This document shows, one piece after another, positions 51,652 through 64,000 of a DNA stretch of 64,000 nucleotides (positions are counted from its first letter, which is position 1; every line of letters starts with the position of its first letter). The position numbers were made by a program, and so were the translations under genes. The notes beneath the pieces are model-generated. The model was not told the DNA's origin. It saw only the letters and a list, made by a program, of their open reading frames with translations, and did not search any database. Origin of the DNA: Casuarina equisetifolia (lineage: Eukaryota; Streptophyta; Magnoliopsida; Fagales; Casuarinaceae); the NCBI GenBank assembly GCA_028551475.1, contig CM052359.1:8619583-8683582 (forward strand), in the 5' to 3' direction.

Positions 51652-54600
51652 ATGGCATCAAAGTTGTCACAATTGAAAACTTCGGCATGTAAAGCATCTC
51701 AGTTTGTTGCCAAGCATGGTAGTGCTTACTACAAGCAGCTGTTGGAGCAGAACAAGCAGTACATTCAGGAGCCACCTACAGTGGAGAAATGCAACCTCTT
51801 GTCTAAGCAATTGTTTTTCACTCGCCTTGCTAGGTTGTTATTCCTCCTCCCTTTTTGGCTTGGCATTTGATGTTACTTCTCTTCTTGTTTTGCTGGGTTT
51901 TTCCACAACACTTTGTGCATTAATTTTGTGCTTGATATTATATCATAAAAACTAGAGAAAGTTTAAGGGAAGTTTAAAAGTTAGGCAGCTAGCATATTAG
52001 CGTTCTATCTCTAAAGTGAAGCAACTATCTGCGAATTTCTGAGGCATGAGGTTTTAAGACTGCCGAAAATGTTGTAAGACGGGATACTTCTGAAGAATTG
52101 TTGTTCACATAAGATTAAAGGAGACCACTGTTTAAATAAAGGCCTTTGTTGTAGACTATATATGACATGCATGTATCGGTAAATGTGATAGGAGTTCGGT
52201 TTGTTTGTTTGATGGAGCATAACACTGCACTATATTGCCAATTTTTTGTGGTCTATGTTTGGATTGTGTTTAGCTAGATAAGATGGCTTTTGTCTATTAT
52301 TTGCTGAAAATTTTAGAATGCTATGGTATGATAGTGATAGACACCCTAGTAAATAGGATATAATCTGAAAATATGCTCCTAACTTTCTCAAAAAGTTGGT
52401 TTGGCAAGTTTCAAAATCTGAACAAACTAGTTTGTGAGGACAGTGTGGCCTTTATCTTAGAGGTCTGTATGACCAAAATATACATCTCTGACACAACCAA
52501 AGTGACCTAATTTTGTTTTGGAGCAAACAATTGTTATCTTGGATCTTAGGTAATCCTGATGTCCCGTGATTAAATTCTATTATATTCTGCATGATATTTG
52601 AAGTTTGTTTCTGCTGTTTCTTTATTGCGTATATGTTGGGTCTCTAGTTTCTTAGATGAAAGAATATTGTTCAGTCATTCTTGTATGTTGATTAGAGATT
52701 TGTAGGTTCTGACAAATTAGTCATATGCCCTTACATGTTTGTTGCGAGGATTGTTAACTGTACAATTCATTAGCAGCTTTAAATGTCAAATCATGTAGGT
52801 GTAGCTGTTTAATTTAAAAGGTCTTTTAAGAGTCTCTAGGTTTTTCTTATGGACTCAAGTAATGGCGTAAAATCCTTTGATGTAATGTTGATAGGTTGGG
52901 GAAGATGGGGTTATGGGGTTATGGGCTTTTGGATTCCTTCAGTTTCTATGACAGTACCAGCTTTGCTCATTGATGATTTAAACATAGAAGTGCTTGTGCT
53001 TGCTACTTCTTTTTCTGTAAATCTTTTCTTATAAGATCTAGAATTGGCTCACATCTTTTCAATTCTTAAGCAAAAAAGAGAATGCTTCTGTTGGGATGTA
53101 AATTTTCTCATGAAACAAACGTACAATTTTCTAACCAGGTGCCCGGCCTTTGTAACTATCATCTTGTACTGAAGCTTTTGTTCAAATCAATGCTATAGAA
53201 GATTGATTGAATTAAAACTCATACAGTGACCTAACAACTGCGGAACAAATTAAGGGTAATGAATGAATATCTTATTGGTGGGGCATTGTTGAACAGGTTT
53301 TCAAGCAGTTAGAGACATACTGCTGATATATGGCTGCTTTAGACTGGTATAAGTGGTTGAATTACCCCCTGACATCATCTCCTGCTCCTGTTCCACAGCT
53401 CAAACTTCTAAATTAAACCCTTTTCATGATGATAGTGGCTTTGAATATCCAAACACTGTTGGTTGTAGCACTTCAAACAGAGATAACCTATGCATCAGAT
53501 TTGAGGTGGAATTTGCATTCCCATTGCTACCCAATTGTGGAACATCATTCATACCTCGGCCTCATACATATGTTGGTGATGGCAAGGACTTTCCGCTCCC
53601 TTTATTTAAATTAGATGACCTTCTACCCCACACAAAACCTACCTTGGGGCAGACATCTATTAGCTATTTCTGTCATGTATTGAAGTGACTTGGTTTCTTT
53701 GTCTAGTCTCCATTTGACCCATCCCCAAGTTTTAGTCCTCTCAATTTGCTGCATCAAGTGCACGATTGCCATATACCTTCCTAGCAATCATTCCTTATTT
53801 CTTGCACTCACCCTTGTGTCGTGGACTCGTTTGACTACCAACTTTTGCTTTCTTTTGTCATAATTTGATGTGATACTACCTTATAGTTGTTATTCTTTTA
53901 CTCTTCGAGCCATGTTTGTACTTTTTCTGTACATGCTAGTGTAATGCAGAGATATCATTTTGAATAAGGTGCGAAATTTATATATTTACACCTCCTTGTA
54001 TTACATAAGGTGCTAATTCAATTATATGCCTTTGGACAATCTGTAGCCTTCTTTTGATGCCTTCATTTTGTTTCATTTCCGAGGGGTTGTTAGCAAGCAA
54101 TGTATAACGTGTTTGGGGTCTGTAGAGAAATTGTAAACGCCAGTTAGCCATTTCTTTAGTTGTGTTCATGAAGATGATTATGATGCGGCATTTGAAGCTC
54201 AATATGGTCCAAAAGCCTACGATTGCTCCATCCAGCCTTTCCTAGTCACATAGGGTGAAATTTCATGAAAATATCTCCCAGAGGATCACCAGGACCTATC
54301 AATAGTCTTTCTCCAATTGACATCCAAACAAAATTTTATACCCCAGGCCAATTATGGGTTTGACTTCCCAAATATAAAAAGTTATACTAGGATGAGGCAA
54401 GAACTTTATAATTGCCACCATTTTGCTGTTGTTTCTTCAAATTTCCATCATTAATTGGTCCCAACATATTCTGTTGTTTAGTGTGCTTAAGCTGTCTTTT
54501 GTCATAACAAGGTCTTACCGCCTGTCATGGAAAGATTCAAAATCTGAGAATTATGAGTAAGGAAATTGCAGTGTTTTGTAATAAGATTTTATTATCTTCC

Positions 54601-55358
54601 AACCGTAACAATCAATTATATAAGACTCAAAGTTTGTTAAGTATATGTGGAAATATAATATCTACTTCTGTAAATTGTTTCGAGATGCTAGTGGCTCTAC
54701 TTTCTTTATTTTCCTTTGTTGAATTAAGGCCTTTACAGTGAGACAAAAGAAAGGAAAGGAACATCATTAAGCTGTAGATTTGAATTGGGCATTAGAGCGT
54801 TTTTCTGTCTTTGCCATCATGGGAGATGATCAGAAGGAGAAGAGTAGGCTCTAGTGGGCGGATATCACCCTCTTTTTTTTATTTTTATTTTGCGGTCCTT
54901 CCATTTGTCATAGATCTCCGTGTGGAAGATCTTGGAAACAATTTTTGTATTTAAGGTTCTGAAATAGCTTATTATTCTCAGAGTTGAACTCTGATGTCTG
55001 GATGTGTTTTGGATTAGGAAGAATAGTTGGAAAACAAACTTCTTGGATTGATGTTGAAATCACGATATGAGCCTCCGGTTACGGTAGAGAGATTTATTTT
55101 AATGAAGATAAAAAGTGCATGTAATCATTTTACTCATTAATGAAATATCATGTTTTCCGTGTGCGGTACAGTGTTCCTGGTCGTTACGAGGCGTTCTGGA
55201 AGGAGCTCGATTATGTCAAGCATTTATGGAAGCACAGGCAGGAGCTGAAGGTTGAAGATGCGGGCATTGCTGCTTTGTTTGGGCTTGAATGCTTCGCATG
55301 GTTCTGCGCTGGTGAGATTGTGGGAAGGGGTTTTACTATCACTGGTTACCATGTCTGA
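51652..55358 (+). CDS. Mitochondrial ATP synthase subunit g
   Basis: A small membrane subunit of the mitochondrial F1Fo ATP synthase that supports dimer formation and cristae shape. Two coding exons, 51652-51833 and 55172-55358, join in phase to 122 residues, the usual plant length. The first half (MASKLSQLKTSACKASQFVA, then HGSAYYKQLLEQNKQYI) is basic and helical. The second (SVPGRYEAFWKELDYVKHLW) leads into the single membrane helix, GIAALFGLECFAWFCAGEIVGRGF, with a Gly-rich face expected for dimer contacts. The intron between the coding exons is long (3,338 bp) and holds no gene I recognise; the 111-codon frame at 53353 inside it is unassigned. Confidence 0.94.
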
Positions 55359-56000
55359 GAATAACCACTGTACAAGGGGTTTGTACTTGTAAGCTTCTCC
55401 CATTTACGTGATTTGAATCGCGGGAACCATGCGTCAAATTTTTTGTTCTTCTGCAAAATTTTTGAAGCTGAGAAATCAGTCGGAATCTCTGATAGCTTAA
55501 TAATCCAGGGGTTTGAAGTAAATTCATAACGCACCTTGCTGTTTTTTTCTTATCTTTGTTGGAGTTACAGCAGTTGAATGAAATGATAATTCTTCAAAGC
55601 ACAAATAGATTTGTTGTCTCCTCCAATCTCTCTGTTCTAGCGTCAACGACGACCGACGCCCGATGAATCACTCACTCAGTTTGGTGTATCAGTGCATGGA
55701 CTGTTAAAACCCAATTATCTCCACCGGGGGTAAATATCCATGCCGATCGGCCTTTTTACCCCGAAATCGCTGAATCACAATATTTTCGCACACTGAAAGG
55801 GGGTATAGCCTCTGCGAATCCACGTCAGCTGGGGAATATCAGGGGTGGTTTTGTAATTCTACCACGTCTTGTGTTCGTTAGGAAAAGAACTTGGGATGGA
55901 CTACAACATAGAATCCTCCGAAGATAACGACGACGACGACGTTCGAGAGACGGCCTCGTAGGAGGAGTCTGCCGGACAACACCGTTCTCGTAAGCCAAAA

Positions 56001-58125
56001 ATGCCGCGTGGAGCCGACGCCCCCTCCCCGACGTGTGTCGCCGCAGCATTCGCGTTCGTTTTCACCCTCCTCGCCGTCGTTGCCGAGTGTTCCATCAATA
56101 CCTCCAAGGTCTCGCCTCTCTCTCCTTCTGCTCGTTTCAAACAAAGATAGAAAAAGATGGATCTGAAAATTTACTCCTGAAAACTTAAGAGTGATTTATT
56201 TCATCGAACGGCAGGTAACATGCAGTAGAACCTGTGTTGCCATGAATTGTAACAGTAAGTTCGATCCGAACCCTCCCTTCACATAACTCATTGTTGAAAT
56301 TTTCTTTATAATATTCTTTATTCGTGATCTAGAAGATAAATTGATTATATATATTGTGCAAATCTTAGACGTCGGTATCCGATACGGGAAGTACTGCGGA
56401 GTTGGGTGGACCGGTTGTCCTGGAGAAAAGCCGTGCGACGAACTTGATGCTTGCTGCAAACTTCACGACGAATGCGTTGATAAACGAGGTAGTCCATTGT
56501 ATCAAATGAACTTGCACGCATTGTTGACATGTTTATTGATACAGTTGTGTGAAATTTTAATAGTTCTGCTGAAAGAAGGGATTAACATGTTTCTGCTACC
56601 CGCTCTATCGTTGTAGCCATTGTTGACATTCATCGTTTTGTGCTTAGTTGGGCCTCAATTACATTAGTACAGTTGTTCCGTCCAAATGATTGATGCGTTG
56701 CCGCTTATGAGAATTGTGATACTACTTAATTTTATATCAGTTTAGGCGTTTAAGAGAAGATGGCTCTACATTTGAATTGTGACTTTGCTTTCCCTTCAAT
56801 CTGCAGCTAAAATTTTTAGGTGTTCGACACAATCTTTTAGCCCACGTGCGAAGAAGATTTTTATAGGCGTTCAGATACAAGTAGTAATTAGATAAATTGA
56901 TTTGCTTATGTTATATATCTCTAGTTAGCATTATTAGGAATGAAGTTTGAAATGTACATTTGAGTGTTCAGACGGCATGTTAGCCTTTGGAAACTACTGG
57001 GGTTCTGCTTTCAATAATGAAGAAAAAAATTTGAACTTCTAAGTCGATAACTTGCTTGTTTGATCCTGTTGGATTCTGATTGTTGGATGTTAACATTCAG
57101 AGTTGATAAGTTGCTTGTTTGATCCTGTTGGATGGCCCCAAGTTACCTGAACAACCATTCCATTTGATTTTTTTTTTCATCATATATATGTGTGTGTGTG
57201 TGTGTTTTGTCTTGATTATCAAGCAAGCAAGGAAGATATAAGGGATGAGCTAGTGACTCGCATAGCTCGATTGGACGCTCTGTTCGTCGTTATCCACTTG
57301 CTTGAAGTGTTGATTGTTTCTGACACAAGAAGAGTTGCAACAGATCATTGCTAAAATATATTAATTGTTGTGTTCCTTATATATTGAGATCTATTTTTTT
57401 TATTTCTAAAAATTGATTTTAAGAAAGAAAGTAAGTCTTTTCAAATAATATCAAAGTTTATATTTCAAATAATGCACACCTTTGCTTGTAGATAGGGTCC
57501 TCCAAAAAAAAAAATGTATTTTTTCTATATTTGGAATAAGTAGGTGTATTAAAATCCAATGTGTGTATTGTATGTATATATATTTTATGTTTTTAATAAA
57601 AAATGAGGAAGTCTTTTTTTATAAGACCAAAATTTAGGTTTTAAGTAAAGTACACATTTGCTAGTAGATTGGGTCCCCAAGAAGACATATTTTGTTATAT
57701 TTGGGATGAGTAGGTATATTGAAATTTAATGTGTATTTAAAATAATTAACATATTTGGTTTTTATGTTTGTTATGTGCAAAGTATCTTCTTTTTTTTACA
57801 GGTCGATTTAAAAAGGTAAATAAGCATTCTAACTAGAATAATTATAGTTATCATGATTCTAGATTTTACCCCCTTTTCCGGGGACTAGCCTTGTAAATAT
57901 GGTATTTCTTCTATTGTGACTTTGTAATGAGAAATGACATTTGCAGGTTTGGCCAATGTGAAATGTCATGAGAAGTTCAAGAGCTGCATAAAGCGAGTAC
58001 AGAAGTCGGGTAAGCCTGGATTCTCTTGGGAGTGTCCTTATGAGACGGCTGTGCCAACCATGGTCCAGGGGATGGATATGGCCATCATGATGAGCCAGTT
58101 TGCTAACCCGAAGTTTGAACTTTGA
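56001..58125 (+). CDS. Secretory phospholipase A2 (beta-type) ending in KFEL
   Basis: Hydrolyses the sn-2 ester of phospholipids with Ca2+, giving lysolipid and free fatty acid, in the secretory pathway. Exons 56001-56108, 56215-56254, 56369-56488 and 57947-58125 join in phase to 148 residues. A signal peptide covers about residues 1-30 (hydrophobic core VAAAFAFVFTLLAVV). Then come CSRTCVAMNCN, the Ca2+ loop YGKYCGVGWTGCPG, the catalytic His-Asp block LDACCKLHDECVD, and a Cys-containing C-terminal domain. The tail NPKFEL resembles an ER-retention signal (K/H-x-E-L), as in beta-type plant enzymes. Donor 1 (GTCTCG) is weak. The ATG lies about 640 bp after the ATP synthase g stop, on the same strand. 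Confidence 0.94.
57040..57780. repeat. Small tandem repeats in phospholipase A2 intron 3
   Basis: A roughly 60-bp unit (gttgcttgtttgatcctgttggat) occurs twice at 57050-57135. A (TG)n run lies at 57187-57206. A diverged unit of about 180 bp (ttgctagtaga..gggtcc, then atttgg.atgagtaggt.tatt) occurs twice at 57480-57780. All are intronic. Confidence 0.6.
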
Positions 58126-60302
58126 CTTGCTAATTTAGAGCTTGTCAAATTGTACAATCACTGAGCAAAAAACGTGGTTTGAAGCTTCTGGATCTGATCT
58201 AACAACATTCGAACTTCTAGATTATTAATACTGTTTTGAAGCTTTATCTTGAAGATGTTCGCATGGAACGATGGTGTCATTGACAAGATGTTGCGTATGG
58301 TTATTTTTCCGGGACAACTAAGAGGGGATGCTATTTTATGAGTTTTGGGTCATGCACAAAGAATCTGTTCCAAAGGGAAGATGAATTAGGATAGGTAAAA
58401 TAATAGTTTTTTTCAGCCTGTATAAGAGACATTTGGATCTCTTCTCGACACGGAACTCGTATTCTTGGAAAGAGGAAGAGCACAAGGAAAGGTTGATTTC
58501 CTTGTAGATAATGTTATAAATGCTGTGTCTCTTTTAATAAATTAGTCAATAATAAGATAGATGAGAAGAATTTACATATACAAAAGATATCATACCATAT
58601 AATATTTTTAATAATGGAAAAAATAAAAGTAAATATAGATGTTTATTATTCCCCAGTAGGTGTCGAATTATATCAGAAGTATTTTCTAAGAAAAGAATGA
58701 GCAATACACAATCAGAAATTATACACTTTGGAAATATATATTCATATCAATTACAACATATTTTTTTTATATGAATTTCAAAAATTATGAACACTTAATA
58801 TTTAAATGACAGAATATTCTGCTATTCATTTATTTTTATTCCATTTTAGACAAACTCATTGTTTTTTAAAGTAAATAATTAAAAAAGAAGAAGAATTGAC
58901 ATATATTAAAAAGTTTAGGTCGAGATTTAACGAGATAAGTTATAAAGAGCTCTGTTGTCTTTTTCCACATGGTCATTATTTGAGGAAAAAGAAAAAAGAA
59001 AGAAAGCGCGAATCAACTTGTCAAATCATTTGAACTTTCCTTCCGCGTTATGGACGCTAAATGAGGTCTAAAAAGAAAATGGGTACCGTGTACTCTTCAA
59101 TCCCCGCCGAATCCATGCAAATCACAATTCTTAATGCGAAAGCTTCCGCAAAGCCACCGAGCCAAGAAACCCGTAGCTTCGTTTTCAATTCTACAAAAAT
59201 CAAATCTCAATCCTCCTAACGCTTATGGTGTCGGCTCACGCAGTCACGACACGTTTATGAACGCGAATCACGAGACAAGACCAGCAAATTCAGAGTCTTC
59301 GGAGGAGCTGCTAGTCCATGAATTGCTGGGTCAACGTTGTTTAAGACAGGTAGATTGCCCAACCCCCAGCCACGACCGACTATTTTAATCAACAACTATG
59401 TTTAACAAAATGTGGGGTTTCTTGGACCTTTCATCGCTATTGTGGGCGACAACACAGCGTGGTCGCGTAAGGTCCTGGGCTGGAAATTTTGGGCGGAGAA
59501 TTGGTAAAAATAATGATTGTTGTCACCATCAATTCCTTGCAACCATAATTTAGTTGTATAATATACTAAATCCTTAAAGTATTTTTAATGTTAAAAATAA
59601 CTGTTATCCCATATTATTAATATTTATCTTGATAGAATTTTTATACATTAAGATGGTTTAATAATTACGATATACATTTTACTAATACCCATTGCTATCA
59701 AAATAAGTGGCTTTTCACTCATTATATTAATTAAGTCGATGGTATTTTCTTGCACAGTGGCAGGAAATTTCTAAGGTTGATTGGTTACTGTGGATGGTAC
59801 TTGCCTTTGACTTTCTAGGAAGTCCCACCTGTTACGCCCCCTTTGGCCTGCCTGCAGATCGGTCCCAATTAAGCTTTGGGAATTACGTCACACCCGAAAA
59901 CTGTTCTCGATGCTGGATTGAGACGAGAAAAACCAAAAAAAAAAAAAAGGGGGCAAAAAGAGAGTTGGAACCTCAGAAAGGCTAATTTAGTTCCCGAAGG
60001 CAACTTCAGGAGGGGTCTTCTGGCGGCCTCCATTTCATAGTCGTCTTTTCTGTTTCCATTGGATTTAAGTTCCGTGATAATCCCTTCGATTGTAATTCTG
60101 AGTATCTTCGTCTCCCAGATCTCTTGCTGTCGCTCTCTCTCGCTCTCTCTCTATCTCTCTGTTCAAATTCCGTAACTGAAAGTTATCCTTGCATATCGAA
60201 ATCTCATGATGGTCGCTGTTGCGTTGGATTGAAGCCCTAGTTTCTTCCAATTTTGCTCTGTGGCTGGAACGATCTGAATTTCGGTCTCGACTCTGAATAG
60301 CT
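58126..60302. other. Intergenic DNA and IST1-like promoter
   Basis: Contains the phospholipase 3' UTR and AT-rich DNA (58500-58900). A more GC-rich stretch at 59040-59400 carries an 84-codon plus-strand frame (59134-59388) that I do not recognise. The last 300 bp are the presumed promoter and CT-rich leader of the IST1-like gene. No RNA gene was seen. Confidence 0.5.
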
Positions 60303-63300
60303 ATGTTGCATCGGAGTTTCAAGCCCGCCAAATGGTAATTCCGCCTCTTTTTTCCTTTTCTCGGCAGATCTTCGGTCAGTGTTGGTTTCTCATAAACCCG
60401 TCGGAATGAAAATGAGAGTTGAGTTGGTGAATTGGGATGGCAATCAAACAGTTGATGGATTCTTTCTCCTTGTGCTTTTTCTCTTTTCGGAAACGAACCG
60501 TGGTTTTCTTTTTTACTCGGGAGTCGCCGTTAGGAATTAAGATTTTACTGTGCGATTGATGAATTGATGAAAGTTTCTTGAATTTCGATTGCTTGGTTTT
60601 TTATCCAGCAAAACGACTTTGAAGCTTGCGGCGTCGCGCATAAAGCTGTTGAAGAATAAGAGGGACGCACAGTTGAAGCAGCTGAAGAGGGAAGTAGCCC
60701 AATTGCTCGAGTCCGGGCAGGACCGGACTGCTAGAATTCGAGTATGTTATATAGATCCTTTTTCGTTTGGAATTGATCATTTATTGAGTTCGTTGATTTC
60801 TAATCACTTTCTGATGGTTTGAATATCCAGAAAGTTCGTTAATGTTTATTCACCATTTGGTTCTTCTGGAGTCTGTCTGTTGAGATTTGAGTTTTGGTTT
60901 GGTGGAGTATCATTCGTTGTTATTATTTTCTCCATCGTATGGTATCATGAGTCTGTCTGTGGAGATTTGAGTTTTGGTTTGGTTGAGTATCACTCGTTGT
61001 TATTATCTCCATCGTATGGTATCATTTGAGTTAAAGATAATCAAGGTCTTCAGCTATGTTTTTGAAGGTTCCGGTGGTTGAAATATTCCTAGCAGGATCA
61101 TGCATGATGAATGTATCATGTTTAGAATTGCGTTTAAAATGGGAGAAAGAAACGAAAGAAAAATCAAGCACCGCTAAAATGTCTAAAGGAAACCTACGTG
61201 GTCGAGGAATGGTTCGAGTTTGTAAGAAGAGTCGTAGGAAACTTTGCAAATTGAGTGCAATATAATTTTTGTCATTGAAAGTTAGGGAGTTCTAATTAAG
61301 TCCTTAAAAAGTTTAAATCACGGCAATTAGACCTTCCATTCCTCATTGTGAGGATAATCGCTGATATGACAAACAGATGGAAGACGTAGGCACATTGGTA
61401 ATGTATTTGGCATGGTAAGTGAATATACTGAATATGCCATGTCAGCATGTGATAAATGTTTTCCTACTTTTTTTCTTGAGGTAACAGAAATGCCCTCTCA
61501 TTTCTGGTCTACGTCTTTTCCACCCCGAATCCACCTAAGTATCACTATCACTAGCTCTTTGCCACCATATCACCATCTTAGAGTTGGCCCCTTTTGCCAC
61601 TTAGTTTTGTTTTCCTTTCTTGTCTCCCCCCTCTCTCTCTTTTGCTCTGATGTCTGAGCTTTCTCTCTCATTTTTCTTTCCACTTCACGCCTCCACCGGC
61701 AGACCTGCTACCTTGAGTATCCCCCTGTCCTTGTTGGCGGGCAGATTCTGTGGCTTTAGATTGCAGTGGAGTATCTCATGGGGGTAGTAACGGGATATCC
61801 CTTTCAGAAGTTGAGGACAAAACTCTAGACCAAGGCAGGAGGGAGGGCTCTTGTATTGGGCCAAGTGCTGAAATTCCTGAGATTGGTGCTGAGGTGCTTG
61901 AAGAGAGTGAAAGCGGCAGATTAATTTCTTTTAGTAAGATGCAAACAAACAAACAAACAGGAAGCAAAATATTTTATATCTCTGACATGTATGATATATA
62001 CCACGTTGTCAAATCAGCTTCCATATATACTATTGATGTGCCCTCTCATTTTTTCATTTGCCACATCAGTGATTTTTCCAGTTGGATGGAAAAGGACTAA
62101 ATTGCTACACCTAAATTTTTTGAAGGACTAAAATTTGAAATTTTAACTTTTAGTTAAGAAAATCATGGTGGGTTACTTGTCAAATTTATGTTTCAGTCTT
62201 AAAGCATTCATATGATCATCTTCAATTGGGAGAAGGATGTCCTAAATCGAAAGTTGCCTTGTAGAAAGAAATATTTGATGAACACGAAGTATACAAGTTT
62301 CACCAATAATGCTTCTTTTAAGGCTAAATATTTCATGCTTTCGTTGCTTCTGATGTCTTACATTAAAGGAAATTTGGATCTACGTTTTTGTGATTTGTCC
62401 TTTCCTTCGGTTTTTTTGGTGATAGGATTGTGTCTCCCCCCCCCCCCCCCCCCCCCCCTCTCCTCCCTCCCCCTTATTTATTTCTCATTTATCTTTTTCT
62501 TCTCCTCTGTTTTGATGACTTTCTTTTTGTCCTTCATCTCAGGTTGAACATGTTGTGAGGGAGGAGAAGACAATGGAAGCATATGAACTTCTTGGAATAT
62601 ACTGTGAACTTATTGTGGCGCGCCTACAAATGGTCGAGTCACAAAAGTATGTAAATATCTGGAAAAAATGATGATTGTATTTAGTAATCTTAGCATTTAA
62701 TTGTTGGCATGCATAATTATATTCATAAAGAAATCAGTGAATAAATGTGTACATGTGGATAAAAGCATTTTCTTCAGAAGTATTAAGAGAAAATAAGTTT
62801 CTTTTTGTTTAACTGTAGAACCAATAAAAGAAATATGCTTTTTATGTTGGGTTATGGCACTGCCTATTCTTGTGGCCCCTAAGACCTACCTATAGCTTTC
62901 ATTCCTTTTGAGTGCCTAACTAGTCTTGTAGGTGCTCGCTCTTAGATTTGCAGGACTTTAAATTAGCGTGATAGCTGATTAGAAATTCTATTTGAAGTAA
63001 ATTTCAACATTATGACCTTCACTGGGAACATATTGTGGTATACGAAGGTTTCTCTCGTCGGTGCTTAGGAAGACTATAGTATCAGAATAATGTGGTCTTG
63101 GTGCCTAACTTCTTGGTCTGGATTTTCGAGAGTTTGATTTGTACTGATCTATTTCATATTTTCCAGGAACTGTCCCATTGATCTTAAGGAAGCAATTTCA
63201 AGTGTAATATTTGCATCTCCAAGATGTGCAGACATCCCGGAGCTCATGGATGTCCGCAAACATTTCACAGCTAAATATGGAAAAGAATTTGTCTCTGCTG

Positions 63301-63975
63301 CTACTGAGTTACGTCCAGATTGTGGTGTCAGTCGCATGGTAGTTTCCGATGGCACACTGAACTTTTCTTGATTGGAAATACAGATGGTAATGCATACTGT
63401 CAAAGATAGAGGGTTTAACTCACTTGTTAATTTTTATGTTGTCCTATTCAGCTGATTGAGAAATTGTCTGCCAAAGCACCTGACGGTCAGACAAAGATCA
63501 AAATCTTGAGGGCAATTGCTGGGGAACATAACATTAAATGGGATCCAAACTCATTAGAAGAGAGAGATACAAGGTCCCCTGAAGATTTGCTGGTAAGTTC
63601 TATCATTCAAATTGGTCCATGCGTTCCTAGATGTGGGAATATCATAGACGATTGCTGTTATTGAAGTAATGAAGTTCATTTATATTTGCCTTTCATTGCT
63701 ATCTCAAATATTTGATCAGAATGGACCAAGCACTTTTGAGAAGGCAAGTAGATTATCTGTGGAGCCTCATGTCCAAGCTCCACCTGATCAAGATGACAGG
63801 GGATCCCCAAATGTTCAAGTGTCAGCTAAACATGATTCAAGACATAATGTATCTAGAAACTTTTATGAGCAGAACACTAGATCAACATCTAACTCCCAAA
63901 ATTTTGATTCTGCTGATGGTGGAGCCAAAAAGGCTCCAACGTTTAGTACATTTCATGCTGAAGCAGGATCGTCAG
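60303..63975 (+). CDS. IST1-like protein (regulator of Vps4/ESCRT-III), 5' part
   Basis: IST1 proteins bind ESCRT-III and control the ATPase Vps4/SKD1 in multivesicular-body sorting on endosomes. Exons 60303-60334, 60609-60741, 62543-62646, 63167-63338, 63452-63592 and 63720-63975 join in phase and cover 279 codons; the last donor (CAG|GTATGT) leads out of the window, so the 3' end is missing. The IST1 domain is clear: MLHRSFKPAKCKTTLKLAAS, LKREVAQLLESGQ, IRVEHVVREEKTMEAYELLG, CPIDLKEAISSVIFASPRC, ELRPDCGVSRMLIEKLSAKA. After residue about 200 the sequence turns hydrophilic and Ser/Asn/Gln-rich, the usual variable tail with MIT-interacting motifs further on. The first coding exon is only 32 nt. 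Confidence 0.93.
60869..61026. repeat. 80-bp tandem repeat in IST1-like intron 2
   Basis: Two nearly identical copies start at 60869 and 60949 (gagtctgtctgt, then gagatttgagttttggtttgg), each ending in ctccatcgtatggtatcat. Confidence 0.85.
62436..62458. repeat. Poly-C run in IST1-like intron 2
   Basis: Twenty-three C in a row, about 85 bp before exon 3. It extends the pyrimidine-rich region before the acceptor, and its exact length may be affected by sequencing error. Confidence 0.9.
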
Positions 63976-64000
63976 GTATGTAAACTATCTAATATGTCAA

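Noticed and set aside
56341-56616. A 91-codon plus-strand frame as its own gene
   Set aside because: It is phospholipase A2 exon 3 read through into intron sequence on both sides; the Ca2+ loop and His-Asp site belong to the four-exon gene.
62212-62547. A 111-codon plus-strand frame with a Pro run
   Set aside because: It lies inside IST1-like intron 2; the prolines come from the poly-C run and the end overlaps the exon 3 acceptor.

Overview
This is nuclear DNA from a flowering plant, almost certainly a eudicot and probably one with a moderately repeat-rich genome. The evidence is AT-rich DNA, many short GT-AG introns, plant-type gene families (a type III ACC synthase, a secretory phospholipase A2, an IST1-like protein), and decayed Ty1/copia and Ty3/gypsy retrotransposons. 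The species cannot be named from the sequence alone. Splice models were built by hand from exon homology, GT/AG sites and reading phase. In each complete model the coding length divides by three.

Layout. Bases 1-6,500 hold a broken copy of one PRMT exon, a gypsy remnant and two degenerate gene fragments. Bases 6,746-10,640 (minus) are a complete PRMT1-type protein arginine methyltransferase gene with an 11-nt microexon. Bases 11,629-17,772 (minus) are a complete 16-exon Xaa-Pro dipeptidase (prolidase) gene, with a cluster of GCCCA motifs upstream. Bases 18,500-25,300 are mostly unassigned AT-rich DNA with no gene I can support. Bases 25,475-27,034 (plus) are a three-exon ACC synthase close to the ACS7 class (type III, short C-terminus).

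Bases 29,297-50,520 are a nested retrotransposon block. One plus-strand copia element has its 5' LTR, PBS and gag at the left end and its RT/RNase H, PPT and 3' LTR at the right end. About 17 kb of other elements lies between them: a gypsy remnant with internal duplications, a Sirevirus-like LTR, a small LTR element without recognisable coding, a minus-strand copia 3' end, and an LTR-complete but decayed gypsy element.

Bases 51,652-55,358 (plus) encode mitochondrial ATP synthase subunit g, and bases 56,001-58,125 (plus) encode a secretory phospholipase A2 ending in KFEL. From 60,303 to the right edge (plus) lies the 5' part of an IST1-like (ESCRT/Vps4 regulator) gene that continues past the window.

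The real genes are unrelated single-function plant genes (histone/protein methylation, peptide turnover, ethylene synthesis, respiration, lipid signalling, endosomal sorting) with no sign of a cluster or operon. I found no convincing undescribed biological system. The most interesting items are the PRMT microexon and its duplicated exon, the nested retrotransposon architecture, the KFEL tail of the phospholipase and the degenerate gene behind M-phase-type promoter motifs.
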